Shown here: one piece after another, positions 30,804 to 41,278 of the stretch
How the letters are laid out: every line of letters begins with the position of its first letter
Position numbering within the stretch: the stretch's first letter is position 1
Assembly (NCBI GenBank): GCA_016705475.1
Contig: JADIYD010000013.1
Location: forward strand, 139,710 to 203,709
Reading direction: 5' to 3'
Origin: Betaproteobacteria bacterium
GTDB lineage: Bacteria; Pseudomonadota; Gammaproteobacteria; Burkholderiales; Rhodocyclaceae
DNA: 64,000 bases
Translations under genes and position numbers: made by a program
Notes under the pieces: model-generated
Database searches by the model: none
What the model saw: only the letters and a program-made list of their open reading frames with translations
What the model was told of the DNA's origin: nothing

Positions 30804-31154
30804 TCAGAGCGAGCGTTCGATGATGACGCCGACGCGCTTGACGCCCGGCATCATGCCCAACTTGGCAACCGACACGCGCACCCAATGCACGGCGAAGGTT
30901 TCCAGCACGTAGGTTGCCACGTGCTCGGCCAGTGCCTCGATGAGATTGAAGTGCACGGCGGCCAGGTCTGCACGCAGGCGGTCGACAACGACCGAATAAT
31001 CGACCGTGTCGCGAATGTCATCGCTGGCCCCTGCCGACGCGGTGGACACGCCGATCTGCAGTGAGATTTCGACCGTCTGCGGCATGGCCTTTTCGCGCGG
31101 ATAGATGCCTATCCAGGTTTCGGCGCGCAGTTCTTCGAGGAAAATGATGTCCAT
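30804..31154 (-). CDS. folB: Dihydroneopterin aldolase
   Basis: 116 residues; cleaves dihydroneopterin in folate synthesis. Typical N-terminus MDIIFLEELRAETWIGIYP with the substrate-binding Glu, then VDYSVVVDRL and NLIEALAE. Standard length. Divergent from plsY. Confidence 0.93.
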   Translation of the reverse strand: MDIIFLEELRAETWIGIYPREKAMPQTVEISLQIGVSTASAGASDDIRDTVDYSVVVDRLRADLAAVHFNLIEALAEHVATYVLETFAVHWVRVSVAKLGMMPGVKRVGVIIERSL

Positions 31155-31174
31155 AGGGCGGTCGACCGCAGCAG
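31148..31174 (+). repeat. Possible shortened copy of the 34-bp repeat
   Basis: TGTCCAT followed by CGGTCGACC and GCAGCA, as in the repeat but with the T-tract lost. It covers the folB start codon, so half of the match is coding. Uncertain member of the family. Confidence 0.35.
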
Positions 31175-31229
31175 CGGTGTAAAATTTGGCGCGATTGTAC
31201 CTCAGCGACCAAAGTCACCTAAGCGACCC

Positions 31230-31826
31230 ATGCAAATAGCCCTCGCCCTCATTGCCGCCTACCTGCTCGGCTCCGTACCCTTCGCGATGATCTCCTCGAA
31301 GATCTTCGGGCTGGCCGACCCGCGCACCTACGGCTCGGGCAATCCCGGCGCCACCAACGTGCTGCGCAGTGGCAACAAGAAGGCGGCGCTGTTCACGCTG
31401 ATCGGCGATGCCCTGAAAGGCGCCGTCGCCATCATCGTCGCCCGGCAACTGGGCCTCAGCGACACGGTCGTCGCCCTTGTCGCGCTGGCCGTCTTCCTTG
31501 GCCACCTCTATCCCGTCTTCCTCAAATTCAAGGGTGGCAAGGGCGTCGCCACAGCGGCCGGCGTGTTGCTCGCCCTCGACCCCGTGCTCGGCCTCGCCGT
31601 CGCCGCAACCTGGCTGCTCGTTGCTTACGTTTCGCGCTACTCGTCGCTGGCCGCGCTCATTGCCGCCGCAGCCGCGCCGTTCTACGCTGCGCTGATGCAC
31701 GGCGCCACCAATCAGACCATCGTCGTCGGCATCCTTGGCATGGCCTTGATCGGCAAGCATTGGCAGAACATCCAGCGCCTCATGGCCGGGCAGGAAACGA
31801 GGATCGGCGGCAAGAAAAAGGCCTGA
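31230..31826 (+). CDS. plsY: Acyl-phosphate glycerol-3-phosphate acyltransferase
   Basis: 198 residues, polytopic inner-membrane enzyme that acylates glycerol-3-phosphate in phospholipid synthesis. Family motifs GSGNPGATNVLR (about residues 37-48) and KFKGGKGVATAAGV are intact. Pairs with divergent folB, a common arrangement in proteobacteria. Confidence 0.95.
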   Translation: MQIALALIAAYLLGSVPFAMISSKIFGLADPRTYGSGNPGATNVLRSGNKKAALFTLIGDALKGAVAIIVARQLGLSDTVVALVALAVFLGHLYPVFLKFKGGKGVATAAGVLLALDPVLGLAVAATWLLVAYVSRYSSLAALIAAAAAPFYAALMHGATNQTIVVGILGMALIGKHWQNIQRLMAGQETRIGGKKKA

Positions 31827-31909
31827 GTCAGGCAGCCCCGCAAACCATGCCGGTTCGCCGGCATTTTTTTCGTCTGCGCGATAGTCATTTTCAATCCGCC
31901 GTATTCAAT

Positions 31910-31946
31910 CAATCGATTGGATCAATTGCATCGCGCTGCCTACACT
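31910..31946 (+). promoter_or_regulatory. Putative katG promoter with overlapping palindrome
   Basis: TTGGAT (31917-31922), 18 bp spacer, TACACT (31941-31946). The palindrome CAATCGATTG (31910-31919) overlaps the -35 box, the usual place for an activator such as OxyR, though the full OxyR consensus is not evident. A second small palindrome GGTCA-TTG-TGACC sits at 31957-31969 near the start of the transcript. Confidence 0.45.
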
Positions 31947-31991
31947 GAGTTCATCAGGTCATTGTGACCTTGAAATTTTCAGGAGGCCAAC

Positions 31992-32084
31992 ATGATTTCA
32001 GACTTCATTGATCGCTGGTTCGACGAATTGTCGGCCTGGGAGCTGTGCGTCGACATCCTGGCCACCCTGCCCGACAACTTTTAA
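31992..32084 (+). CDS. 30-residue small ORF upstream of katG
   Basis: ATG at 31992 preceded by a perfect AGGAGG site 5 bp away. The product would be 30 residues, starting MISDFIDRWFDELSAWEL and ending in PDNF. It is acidic and amphipathic. It ends 30 bp before the katG ATG and lies inside the predicted katG leader. It could be a leader peptide coupling translation to katG or a small stress protein. The ribosome site is stronger than those of most genes in the window. Confidence 0.55.
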   Translation: MISDFIDRWFDELSAWELCVDILATLPDNF

Positions 32085-32114
32085 CCCATAAACACGCAAC
32101 CCAAGGAGCGAGAG

Positions 32115-34289
<2,175 letters not shown>

Positions 34290-34294
34290 GGGAT

Positions 34295-34319
34295 GGCAGC
34301 CCCGCCCGGCGGGGCTGCC
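34295..34319 (+). terminator. Strong GC hairpin after katG
   Basis: Perfect 10-bp inverted repeat GGCAGCCCCG / CGGGGCTGCC with a 5-base loop, 6 bp after the katG stop. No T-run follows. Confidence 0.6.
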
Positions 34320-34443
34320 CAAACCTCAAGCAACAGGAGCAAACGCCCACCGGGTGCGCGGATTAAATACCTGCACGCCGGGAACCAAGGCAAACCCTTG
34401 CCCTCAAAGGGCGTCCTGCAATTCAAAACTACTGGAGCAAACG

Positions 34444-34941
34444 ATGTCCCAAGTCACCCTCGGCGGAAACCCGATCACCGTCACCGGCGCTTTCCCACAA
34501 AAGGGCGCTACCGCCCCGACCTTCTCGCTCGTCGCCAAGGATCTTTCGGATGTCGCCCTCGCCAGCTTCGCCGGCAAGCGCAAGATCCTCAACATTTTCC
34601 CAAGCGTCGACACGCCGACCTGCGCCACCTCCGTTCGCCAGTTCAACGCCAAGGCCAGCGGCCTGCCGAACACCGTCGTGCTCTGCATCTCGGCCGACCT
34701 GCCCTTTGCCCAGGCACGCTTCTGCGGCGCTGAAGGCCTCGACAACGTCGTTACCCTGTCCACCTTGCGTGGCCGCGAGTTCATCGAAGCCTACGGCGTC
34801 GCCATCGCCAGCGGCCCGCTGACCGGGCTGACTGCCCGCGCCGTTGTCGTCCTCGACGAAAACGACAACGTGATCCACAGCGAACTGGTCAGCGAAATCA
34901 AGAACGAACCCGATTACGCAGCAGCACTCGCCGCACTCTGA
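34444..34941 (+). CDS. tpx: Thiol peroxidase
   Basis: 165 residues, atypical 2-Cys peroxiredoxin. Peroxidatic Cys in SVDTPTCATSVRQFN near residue 60 and resolving Cys in QARFCGAEGL near residue 95. Uses thioredoxin to reduce lipid and other hydroperoxides. ATG 34444 has a GGAGC site. Functionally linked to katG upstream. Confidence 0.96.
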   Translation: MSQVTLGGNPITVTGAFPQKGATAPTFSLVAKDLSDVALASFAGKRKILNIFPSVDTPTCATSVRQFNAKASGLPNTVVLCISADLPFAQARFCGAEGLDNVVTLSTLRGREFIEAYGVAIASGPLTGLTARAVVVLDENDNVIHSELVSEIKNEPDYAAALAAL

Positions 34942-34950
34942 TCGGATGAA

Positions 34951-34986
34951 TTGCCGGCCGTCCGGGACAACCCGGCGGTCGGGCAA
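34951..34986. terminator. Imperfect stem-loop between tpx and tsaD
   Basis: TTGCCGGCC...CCGGG - ACAA - CCCGG...GGGCAA: arms pair with about four mismatches over 16 bp. It sits between two convergent genes and may serve both. Confidence 0.4.
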
Positions 34987-35046
34987 CGGATTTCAAGGGA
35001 TGGCCAAAACCATCGCCGCAAGGGCTGGCTGTTCGGTCAACCAGGC

Positions 35047-35082
35047 TTGCTGCGGTCAACCCGAAAAAACGGCCAAATTTGA
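35047..35082 (-). repeat. Dispersed 34-bp repeat, copy 7
   Basis: Reverse-strand copy 7 bp beyond the tsaD stop. Minus strand reads AAATTTGGCCG, six T, CGGGTTGACC, GCAGCAA, close to the consensus. A partial second right block (TTCGGTCAACCA) occurs at 35032-35043. Confidence 0.85.
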
Positions 35083-35088
35083 AATGCG

Positions 35089-36120
35089 CTATTTCGCGCC
35101 GGCCGACATTTCCATCAGCGGCCAGCGTGGCTGGATGGCGAAAGCACCGGCCGGCTTGGCCGGCGTGCCGGCCTGAAGGCGCAGGCAACCGGCCAGCGCG
35201 ATCATCGCGCCGTTGTCGGTGCAGAATTCCAGTTCCGGGTAATAAACCTGGAAGCGCTTGCGCCGCGCCTCGTCATTCAGCGTCGTGCGCAGTTGCTTGT
35301 TGGCACCCACACCACCGGCCACGACCAGTTGCTTGAGGCCGGTCTGCTTCATCGCTTTCAGTGACTTCTTGACCAGCACCTCGACGATGGCCTCCTGAAA
35401 AGCCCGGGCCGCATCGGCCTTGAACGTATCGCTCATGTCATCGGCGTGCTCGCGCACCAGCGTCAGGACAGCCGTCTTCAGCCCCGAGAAGCTGAAACTC
35501 AGATCACCGGAATGCAGCATCGGCCGCGGCAGTTCATAAACCCCCGGCGTTCCCGTTTCGGCCAGCTTCGACAACAAGGCCCCACCCGGATACGGCAGGC
35601 CGAGCAGCTTGGCGCTCTTGTCGAACGCCTCGCCCGCCGCGTCGTCGAGCGTCTCGCCCAGCAGTTCGTACTCGCCGACACCAGTGACCCGCATCAATTG
35701 CGTGTGACCGCCAGAGACCAGCAAGGCAACGAAGGGAAAGGACGGCGGCGTAGCTGACAACAGCGGCGACAGCAAATGCCCTTCAAGGTGATGCACCGGC
35801 ATGGTCGGCTTGTCGATGGCCAGCGCCAGCGCTTCGGCGAAGGCGCAACCAACGAGCAGCGCCCCGGCCAGTCCCGGCCCCCGCGTATAGGCCACGGCAT
35901 CGACATCGTCGAGCGAACGATTGCCTTGCGCCAGCGTCTCGCGCAGGAGCGGCACAACACGCCGGATGTGATCGCGCGACGCCAGTTCCGGCACGACACC
36001 ACCGTACTCGGCGTGCATCGCCACCTGCGAATGGAGCGTATGCGACAGGAGACCGGCTTCGCTGTCGTAGAGCGCAATACCGGTTTCGTCGCAGGAAGAT
36101 TCAATACCAAGAACAAGCAT
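35089..36120 (-). CDS. tsaD: tRNA N6-adenosine threonylcarbamoyltransferase TsaD
   Basis: 343 residues from ATG 36120; a longer upstream frame is not conserved, since the family starts at MLVLGIESSCDET. Transfers threonylcarbamoyl to A37 of ANN-decoding tRNAs with TsaB/TsaE/TsaC. The iron-binding HLEGHLLSPLL motif is near residue 110. Divergent from rpsU, the usual arrangement in proteobacteria. Confidence 0.97.
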   Translation of the reverse strand: MLVLGIESSCDETGIALYDSEAGLLSHTLHSQVAMHAEYGGVVPELASRDHIRRVVPLLRETLAQGNRSLDDVDAVAYTRGPGLAGALLVGCAFAEALALAIDKPTMPVHHLEGHLLSPLLSATPPSFPFVALLVSGGHTQLMRVTGVGEYELLGETLDDAAGEAFDKSAKLLGLPYPGGALLSKLAETGTPGVYELPRPMLHSGDLSFSFSGLKTAVLTLVREHADDMSDTFKADAARAFQEAIVEVLVKKSLKAMKQTGLKQLVVAGGVGANKQLRTTLNDEARRKRFQVYYPELEFCTDNGAMIALAGCLRLQAGTPAKPAGAFAIQPRWPLMEMSAGAK

Positions 36121-36137
36121 GGCGCGGATTTTAACAC

Positions 36138-36167
36138 TTGGAGCGAGGTGGTTTTTTCGCTTATACT
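36138..36167 (+). promoter_or_regulatory. Promoter of the rpsU-yqeY-dnaG-rpoD operon
   Basis: TTGGAG (36138-36143), 18 bp spacer, TATACT (36162-36167). Places transcription start near 36174 and a leader of about 85 nt before rpsU. Confidence 0.6.
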
Positions 36168-36177
36168 GTTCGGCTAC

Positions 36178-36192
36178 CCGCAAAGTTTGCGG
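36178..36192 (+). promoter_or_regulatory. Palindrome CCGCAAA-G-TTTGCGG in the rpsU leader
   Basis: Perfect 7-bp inverted repeat around one base at the very 5' end of the predicted transcript. In RNA it would form a short hairpin; in DNA it is operator-like. It could control the whole macromolecular-synthesis operon. Confidence 0.45.
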
Positions 36193-36258
36193 AACAATTT
36201 TTGCGCGCACTGCCTTTCACTTGACCTGGCAGGCGCCTAACGGAAGGGGGTGATTTAT

Positions 36259-36471
36259 ATGCCAAACGTTCGTGTCAAGGAAAATGAGCCGTTCGAAGTT
36301 GCTATCCGCCGCTTCAAGCGCACGGTCGAAAAGACTGGTCTGCTGACCGAGCTGCGCGCCCGTGAGTTTTACGAAAAGCCCACCGCCGAGCGCAAGCGTA
36401 AGGCTGCCGCTGCTGTCAAACGCCAGCACAAGCGCCTCCGTAGCCTGACCCTGCCGCCGAAACTTTTCTAA
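36259..36471 (+). CDS. rpsU: 30S ribosomal protein S21
   Basis: 70 residues, basic, typical S21 (MPNVRVKENEPFEVAIRRFK). ATG 36259 is chosen over 36250 because AAGGGGGTGAT directly precedes it and S21 starts at MP. S21 affects initiation near the anti-Shine-Dalgarno. First gene of the classical macromolecular-synthesis operon. Confidence 0.98.
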   Translation: MPNVRVKENEPFEVAIRRFKRTVEKTGLLTELRAREFYEKPTAERKRKAAAAVKRQHKRLRSLTLPPKLF

Positions 36472-36496
36472 TCAGAAAAATTTCGCTGCACAAAAG

Positions 36497-36529
36497 AGCC
36501 GCCAGCCTCAACAGCCGGCGGCTTTTTTC
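36497..36529 (+). terminator. Intrinsic terminator after rpsU
   Basis: AGCCGCCAGC - CTCAACA - GCCGGCGGCT with one mismatch, followed by TTTTTTCTTT. A classic Rho-independent terminator inside the operon, likely attenuating yqeY-dnaG-rpoD so that S21 is made in excess. Confidence 0.85.
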
Positions 36530-36547
36530 TTTGAATTTCCGAAAAGA

Positions 36548-37000
36548 ATGAGCATGAGCCTCAAAGCACGCATCACCGAAGACATGAAAACGGCCATGAA
36601 GGCCAAGGAATCGGCCAAGTTGAGCGCGATTCGTCTGCTGCTCGCCGCCGTCAAGCAAAAGGAAGTCGACGAACGCATCGAACTCGATGACACCGCCGTC
36701 GTCGCCGTCATCGAAAAACTGACCAAGCAGCGCAAGGACAGCGTCACCCAGTACGAAGCCGCCGGCCGCCAGGAACTGGCCGATGCCGAGAAATTTGAAA
36801 TTGCCGTCCTTGCCGTCTATCTGCCGGAAAAGATGAGCACCGAGGAAACCGCCGCCGCCGTGGCCGCCGCTGTCGCCCAAACCGGCGCCAAGGGCCCGGC
36901 CGACATGGGCAAGCTGATGGCCGTCCTCAAGCCGCAACTCGCCGGCAAGGCCGACATGGCGGAAGTCTCGAAACTGGTCAAGGCTGCGCTTGCCGGCTAA
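36548..37000 (+). CDS. yqeY: GatB/YqeY domain protein
   Basis: 150 residues, stand-alone YqeY domain resembling the tail domain of GatB, the tRNA-dependent amidotransferase subunit. Characteristic start SLKARITEDMKTAMKAKE. Its role is poorly understood; it sits between rpsU and dnaG in many betaproteobacteria. ATG 36548 or 36554 possible. Confidence 0.93.
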   Translation: MSMSLKARITEDMKTAMKAKESAKLSAIRLLLAAVKQKEVDERIELDDTAVVAVIEKLTKQRKDSVTQYEAAGRQELADAEKFEIAVLAVYLPEKMSTEETAAAVAAAVAQTGAKGPADMGKLMAVLKPQLAGKADMAEVSKLVKAALAG

Positions 37001-37006
37001 AAAGCC

Positions 37007-38743
37007 GTGATTCCTGATTCATTCATTCAGGATCTGCTGGCCCGGGTCGACATCGTCGAACTGGTGGATGGCTACGTGCCCCTCAAGAAAGCCGGCGCCA
37101 ACTACGCCGCCTGCTGCCCCTTCCACAACGAAAAATCGCCGTCCTTCACGGTCAGCCCGACCAAGCAGTTCTACCACTGTTTCGGCTGCGGCGCCCATGG
37201 CACGGCGATCAGCTTCGTCATGGAATACCAGGGACTCGGTTTCGTCGATGCCGTAAAAGACCTTGCCACGCGGGCCGGCATGCAAGTGCCGGAAAGCGAA
37301 GGCCGCAGCTTCAAGGATGAAAAGCCCGGCCAGACGCGGACGCTGATCGAGATCATGGCGCGCGCTGCGCAGTACTACAAAGACCAGCTCAAGAAATCGC
37401 CGCAGGCCATCGAATATTGCAAAAAACGCGGGTTGACCGGAGAAGTCGCCGCCCGCTTCGGCATGGGCTACGCGCCGGATGGCTGGCAGAACCTGCAGGA
37501 AGTTTTTGCCGATTACAACAGCGATGAACTGAAACTCGCCGGACTGGTCATCGAAAACGAAGCGGGCCGTCGTTACGACCGCTTCCGCGACCGCCTGATG
37601 ATCCCGATCATCAACCCGAAAGGCGAAATCATCGCCTTCGGCGGCCGGATCATCGACCAGGGCGAACCGAAATACCTCAATTCGCCGGAGACCCCGCTCT
37701 TCGAAAAGGGCCGCGAACTGTTCGGCCTGCCGCAGGCCCGCCAGGCCTTGCGCGAAACCGACACCGCCATCGTCACCGAAGGCTACATGGACGTCATCGC
37801 GCTGGCCCAGAACGGCGTCTGCAACGCCGTGGCGACGCTCGGCACAGCAACCACTGCCACCCACGTCACCAAGCTCCTACGCCAGGTCGACCGCATCGTT
37901 TTCTGTTTCGATGGTGACAACGCAGGGCGCAAGGCGGCATGGCGCGCCCTGGAAAACTCGCTGGAAGCGCTGGCCGACAACAAACGCCTCGCCTTCATAT
38001 TTTTGCCGCAGGAACATGACCCGGACAGCTACATCCGCGAATTCGGCAAGGAGCAATTTGACCGGCAAGTCACCCAGGCCATGCCGCTCTCCGACTTCCT
38101 GCTGCGCGAACTGGCCCAGCGCTGCGACCTGACCAGCTCCGAAGGCAAGGCCCAGCTGATCTACGAAGCCAAGCCGCTGCTGCTCAAGCTGCCGACCCCA
38201 CTGCTCCGCCTGCAACTGGTCAAGCGCCTGGCCGAAGCCAGCGGCTTTGCCCAGGGTGAGGTAGAGCGCCTGTGCGAACTCAAGTCCTACACGCCATCCG
38301 CCCCGCCCCGCGCCAAGCGCACAGCGCCGTCGCTGACCCGCAACCTGCTGCGCATCGTGCTGCACAAGCCACCGCTGGCCAGCCGCCTGCCCATTGACCT
38401 GCTGCCTGACACGCCGGAACGCCCGGCGCTGCTCCGTCTGCATCAGCTCGTCAGCGCCCGCCATGACACCTGCAGCTACGCCAGCTTGCGCGAACAGCTG
38501 CGTGGCCAGCCGGAAGAAGCCATGATTGAAAATGCGGCGTCGGAACTTCTTGGCCAACCTTTTGACGAAGACGAAGCAGATACAGAGTTTAGCGACACGC
38601 TGGAAAAATTGCAGGAAGGTGGCCAGAAGCGCGCCTTTGCCGAACTGCAGATGAAAGCCCAGCAATTCGGCGTATCCGGACTCAGCGCCGACGAAAAACT
38701 GGCGTACCTGCAGCTACTCGGCAAACAATCAAATCGCAGCTAA
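37007..38743 (+). CDS. dnaG: DNA primase
   Basis: 578 residues from a GTG start. N-terminal zinc-binding domain (CCPFHNEKSPSF, then CFGCGAHG), TOPRIM catalytic core (EGYMDVIAL, DGDNAG) and C-terminal helicase-binding domain. Makes RNA primers for replication. Only 6 bp after yqeY, so co-transcribed. Confidence 0.97.
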   Translation: MIPDSFIQDLLARVDIVELVDGYVPLKKAGANYAACCPFHNEKSPSFTVSPTKQFYHCFGCGAHGTAISFVMEYQGLGFVDAVKDLATRAGMQVPESEGRSFKDEKPGQTRTLIEIMARAAQYYKDQLKKSPQAIEYCKKRGLTGEVAARFGMGYAPDGWQNLQEVFADYNSDELKLAGLVIENEAGRRYDRFRDRLMIPIINPKGEIIAFGGRIIDQGEPKYLNSPETPLFEKGRELFGLPQARQALRETDTAIVTEGYMDVIALAQNGVCNAVATLGTATTATHVTKLLRQVDRIVFCFDGDNAGRKAAWRALENSLEALADNKRLAFIFLPQEHDPDSYIREFGKEQFDRQVTQAMPLSDFLLRELAQRCDLTSSEGKAQLIYEAKPLLLKLPTPLLRLQLVKRLAEASGFAQGEVERLCELKSYTPSAPPRAKRTAPSLTRNLLRIVLHKPPLASRLPIDLLPDTPERPALLRLHQLVSARHDTCSYASLREQLRGQPEEAMIENAASELLGQPFDEDEADTEFSDTLEKLQEGGQKRAFAELQMKAQQFGVSGLSADEKLAYLQLLGKQSNRS

Positions 38744-38789
38744 GTTGTGGTAAAATTTATGGTTTTCTCGAATTCTATGGATCGTGTGC

Positions 38790-40763
38790 ATGGCTAAGGC
38801 AAAAGACCCCGTTAAGGAAGCCCCGAAGGCTCGCATCAGCAAAGCCAAGGAAAAGGCAGCCGAGAAGGCGCTGCTCCAGGGCCAGATGGCTGAAGTTCCC
38901 GAACCGCTCGACGCCGAAGCGCGCAAGACCCGCCTCAAGACCCTGATCAAGCTGGGCAAGGAGCGCGGCTACCTGACCTACGCCGAAATCAACGACCACC
39001 TGCCGGACGATGTAGTCGATGCCGAAAGCATCGAAGCGATCATTTCCACATTCAGCGAAATGAGCATCCAGGTTTTCGATGAAGCCCCGGCTGCCGAAGA
39101 TCTGTTGATGTCGGACACGGCCGCCGTTGCCGCCGACGACGAGGAAGTCGAAGCTCAGGCCGAACAGGCGCTGTCCACAGTCGATTCCGAATTTGGCCGC
39201 ACCACCGACCCGGTCCGCATGTACATGCGCGAAATGGGTACCGTTGAGCTCCTCACCCGCGAAGGCGAAATCGAGATCGCCAAGCGCATCGAGGAAGGCC
39301 TGAAGCACATGATCCAGGCGATTTCCGCCTGCCCGACCACGATTACCGACATCCTCGACATGGCCGCCAAGGTCGAGAGCGACGAGATGCGCATCGACGA
39401 ACTGGTCGATGGCCTGATCGACCCGAATGCCACCGAAGAAGTCGCCGCCGCCCCGGAAATGCCCGAAACCGACGATGAGGACGCAGACGACGAGGGCGAG
39501 GACGATGAAGGTGGCGCCGGCGCTGCCTCTGCCTCGCTGCTGCAACTCAAGACCGATGCCCTGGAGCGCTTCAAGATCATCAAGAGCGTGCATGCCAAGA
39601 TGCAGAAAATGCTGGCGAGCAAGGGCCCGCATGACAAGGCTTACCTCAAGCTGCAGCAACAGATTTCCGACGAACTGCTGAACATCCGTTTCACGTCGCG
39701 CTCGATCGAGCGTCTGTGCGACAGCGTGCGCGGCATGGTCGAGCAGATTCGTGGCTCCGAGCGCAAGATTCAACAAATCTGCGTCGACCGCGTCAAGATG
39801 CCGCGCCCGCATTTCATCCAGACCTTCCCGGGCAAGGAAACCACGCTGGAATGGGTGGACGGTGAAATCGCTGCCGCCCCCAAGACCTACCTGGCCATCC
39901 TGACCCGCTGCGCCCCGGACATCAAGGAAGAGCAGAAGAAACTGATCGCCCTGCAGGATCGCATCGGCATTCCGCTCAAGGACCTCAAGGACATCAACAA
40001 ACAGATGTCGACCGGTGAAGCCAAGGCCCGCCGCGCCAAGCGCGAAATGACCGAAGCCAACCTGCGTCTGGTCATCTCGATTGCCAAGAAATACACCAAC
40101 CGCGGCCTGCAGTTCTTGGATCTGATCCAGGAAGGCAACATCGGCCTCATGAAAGCGGTGGACAAGTTCGAATACCGCCGCGGCTACAAGTTCTCCACCT
40201 ACGCCACATGGTGGATCCGCCAGGCCATCACGCGCTCCATCGCCGACCAGGCGCGGACCATCCGTATTCCGGTGCACATGATCGAAACGATCAACAAGAT
40301 GAACCGGATCAGCCGCCAGATTCTGCAGGAAACGGGTGCCGAACCCGATCCGGCAACGCTGGCCAAGAAGATGGACATGCCGGAAGACAAGATCCGCAAG
40401 ATCATGAAGATTTCCAAGGAGCCGATCTCCATGGAAACCCCGATCGGCGACGACGACGACTCGCATCTTGGCGACTTCATCGAAGATCAACTGACGCTGG
40501 CCCCGGCTGATGCGGCGATGTACTCCAGCCTGCGTGGCGTCACCAAGGAAATCCTCGACACACTGACGACGAGGGAAGCCAAGGTCCTGCGCATGCGCTT
40601 CGGTATCGAAATGAACACTGACCACACGCTGGAAGAAGTCGGCAAACAGTTCGACGTCACCCGCGAGCGTATCCGTCAAATTGAAGCGAAGGCGCTGCGC
40701 AAACTGCGTCATCCGACCCGTTCCGACAAGCTGCGCAGCTTCCTGGACCAAAACGGCAACTAA
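38790..40763 (+). CDS. rpoD: RNA polymerase primary sigma factor (sigma-70)
   Basis: 657 residues from ATG 38790; GTG 38784 is an in-frame alternative. Region 1.1 at the N-terminus, a non-conserved acidic insert near residues 215-250, region 2 (TYATWWIRQAITRSI, with -10 recognition) and region 4 (VTRERIRQIEAKALRKL, -35 recognition). A TAAAAT-like element in the dnaG-rpoD gap (about 38752) could be an extra promoter. Confidence 0.98.
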   Translation: MAKAKDPVKEAPKARISKAKEKAAEKALLQGQMAEVPEPLDAEARKTRLKTLIKLGKERGYLTYAEINDHLPDDVVDAESIEAIISTFSEMSIQVFDEAPAAEDLLMSDTAAVAADDEEVEAQAEQALSTVDSEFGRTTDPVRMYMREMGTVELLTREGEIEIAKRIEEGLKHMIQAISACPTTITDILDMAAKVESDEMRIDELVDGLIDPNATEEVAAAPEMPETDDEDADDEGEDDEGGAGAASASLLQLKTDALERFKIIKSVHAKMQKMLASKGPHDKAYLKLQQQISDELLNIRFTSRSIERLCDSVRGMVEQIRGSERKIQQICVDRVKMPRPHFIQTFPGKETTLEWVDGEIAAAPKTYLAILTRCAPDIKEEQKKLIALQDRIGIPLKDLKDINKQMSTGEAKARRAKREMTEANLRLVISIAKKYTNRGLQFLDLIQEGNIGLMKAVDKFEYRRGYKFSTYATWWIRQAITRSIADQARTIRIPVHMIETINKMNRISRQILQETGAEPDPATLAKKMDMPEDKIRKIMKISKEPISMETPIGDDDDSHLGDFIEDQLTLAPADAAMYSSLRGVTKEILDTLTTREAKVLRMRFGIEMNTDHTLEEVGKQFDVTRERIRQIEAKALRKLRHPTRSDKLRSFLDQNGN

Positions 40764-40770
40764 GTTTTCC

Positions 40771-40847
40771 GGGCCTGTAGCTCAGTTGGTTAGAGCAGAG
40801 GACTCATAATCCTTTGGTCCACGGTTCAAGTCCGTGCAGGCCCACCA
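40771..40847 (+). tRNA. tRNA with CAT anticodon, probably tRNA-Ile2 (lysidine)
   Basis: 77-nt cloverleaf with encoded CCA. Acceptor GGGCCTG pairs with CAGGCCC, D-arm AGCTCAGTTGGTTAGAGC, anticodon loop CTCATAA, T-arm GGTTCAAGTCC. Anticodon CAT fits Met or Ile2; C4-G69 and C5-G68 are the TilS lysidine identity pairs of Ile2 rather than elongator Met, so I favour Ile2. Lies 7 bp after rpoD. Confidence 0.9.
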
Positions 40848-40863
40848 ATTTGCAGTTCTGCGA

Positions 40864-40881
40864 CCAACCCTTCGGGGTTGG
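40864..40881 (+). terminator. UUCG-tetraloop hairpin after the tRNA
   Basis: CCAACCC - TTCG - GGGTTGG, a perfect 7-bp stem with the extra-stable UUCG loop, 16 bp after the tRNA CCA. No T-run; may guide 3' processing or Rho-dependent ending. Confidence 0.5.
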
Positions 40882-40981
40882 CCAGATGTTTCAGAAGCAC
40901 CCGGCAGGCACTTTGATTGCAGCGTATTGGCTGCTTCGGAGTGGCAGGTTTTTTAGGCAATTTTTTGCAAAGGCATTCGAC

Positions 40982-41233
40982 ATGAACACAGAATCCATCC
41001 TCACGCACCTCAAGAAGCACGGCCAGCTGCTTGATGCGGATATCGCCAAGGGCACGGGCATTGCGTTGTCGGATGTGCGTACATCGATCCTCGAACTGTC
41101 CGCCCAAAAAGCCATTTCCGTATGCAGCATGACGACGTTCAAGAATGGTACGCCGACCGAAGGCATGTTCTGCCGCGTTTCCGGCTACATGCCATCCGCC
41201 GCCCCGGGCCGCAAGCCGGGCGTCAAGACCTGA
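40982..41233 (+). CDS. Small winged-helix DNA-binding protein
   Basis: 83 residues from ATG 40982. Residues 4-60 fit a winged helix-turn-helix (ILTHLKKHGQLLDADIAKGTG, then ALSDVRTSILEL), with a short basic tail. Similar to small regulators that act alone; target unknown. Sits between the tRNA and convergent arfB. Confidence 0.7.
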   Translation: MNTESILTHLKKHGQLLDADIAKGTGIALSDVRTSILELSAQKAISVCSMTTFKNGTPTEGMFCRVSGYMPSAAPGRKPGVKT

Positions 41234-41278
41234 GACACTGACGGCAGGGGTCGGCCAGGCCGACCCTGAATTTCCGTG

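Noticed and set aside
38775..40751. 658-codon open frame antisense to rpoD
   Set aside because: Shadow of rpoD with Asp/Gly/Val-biased composition.
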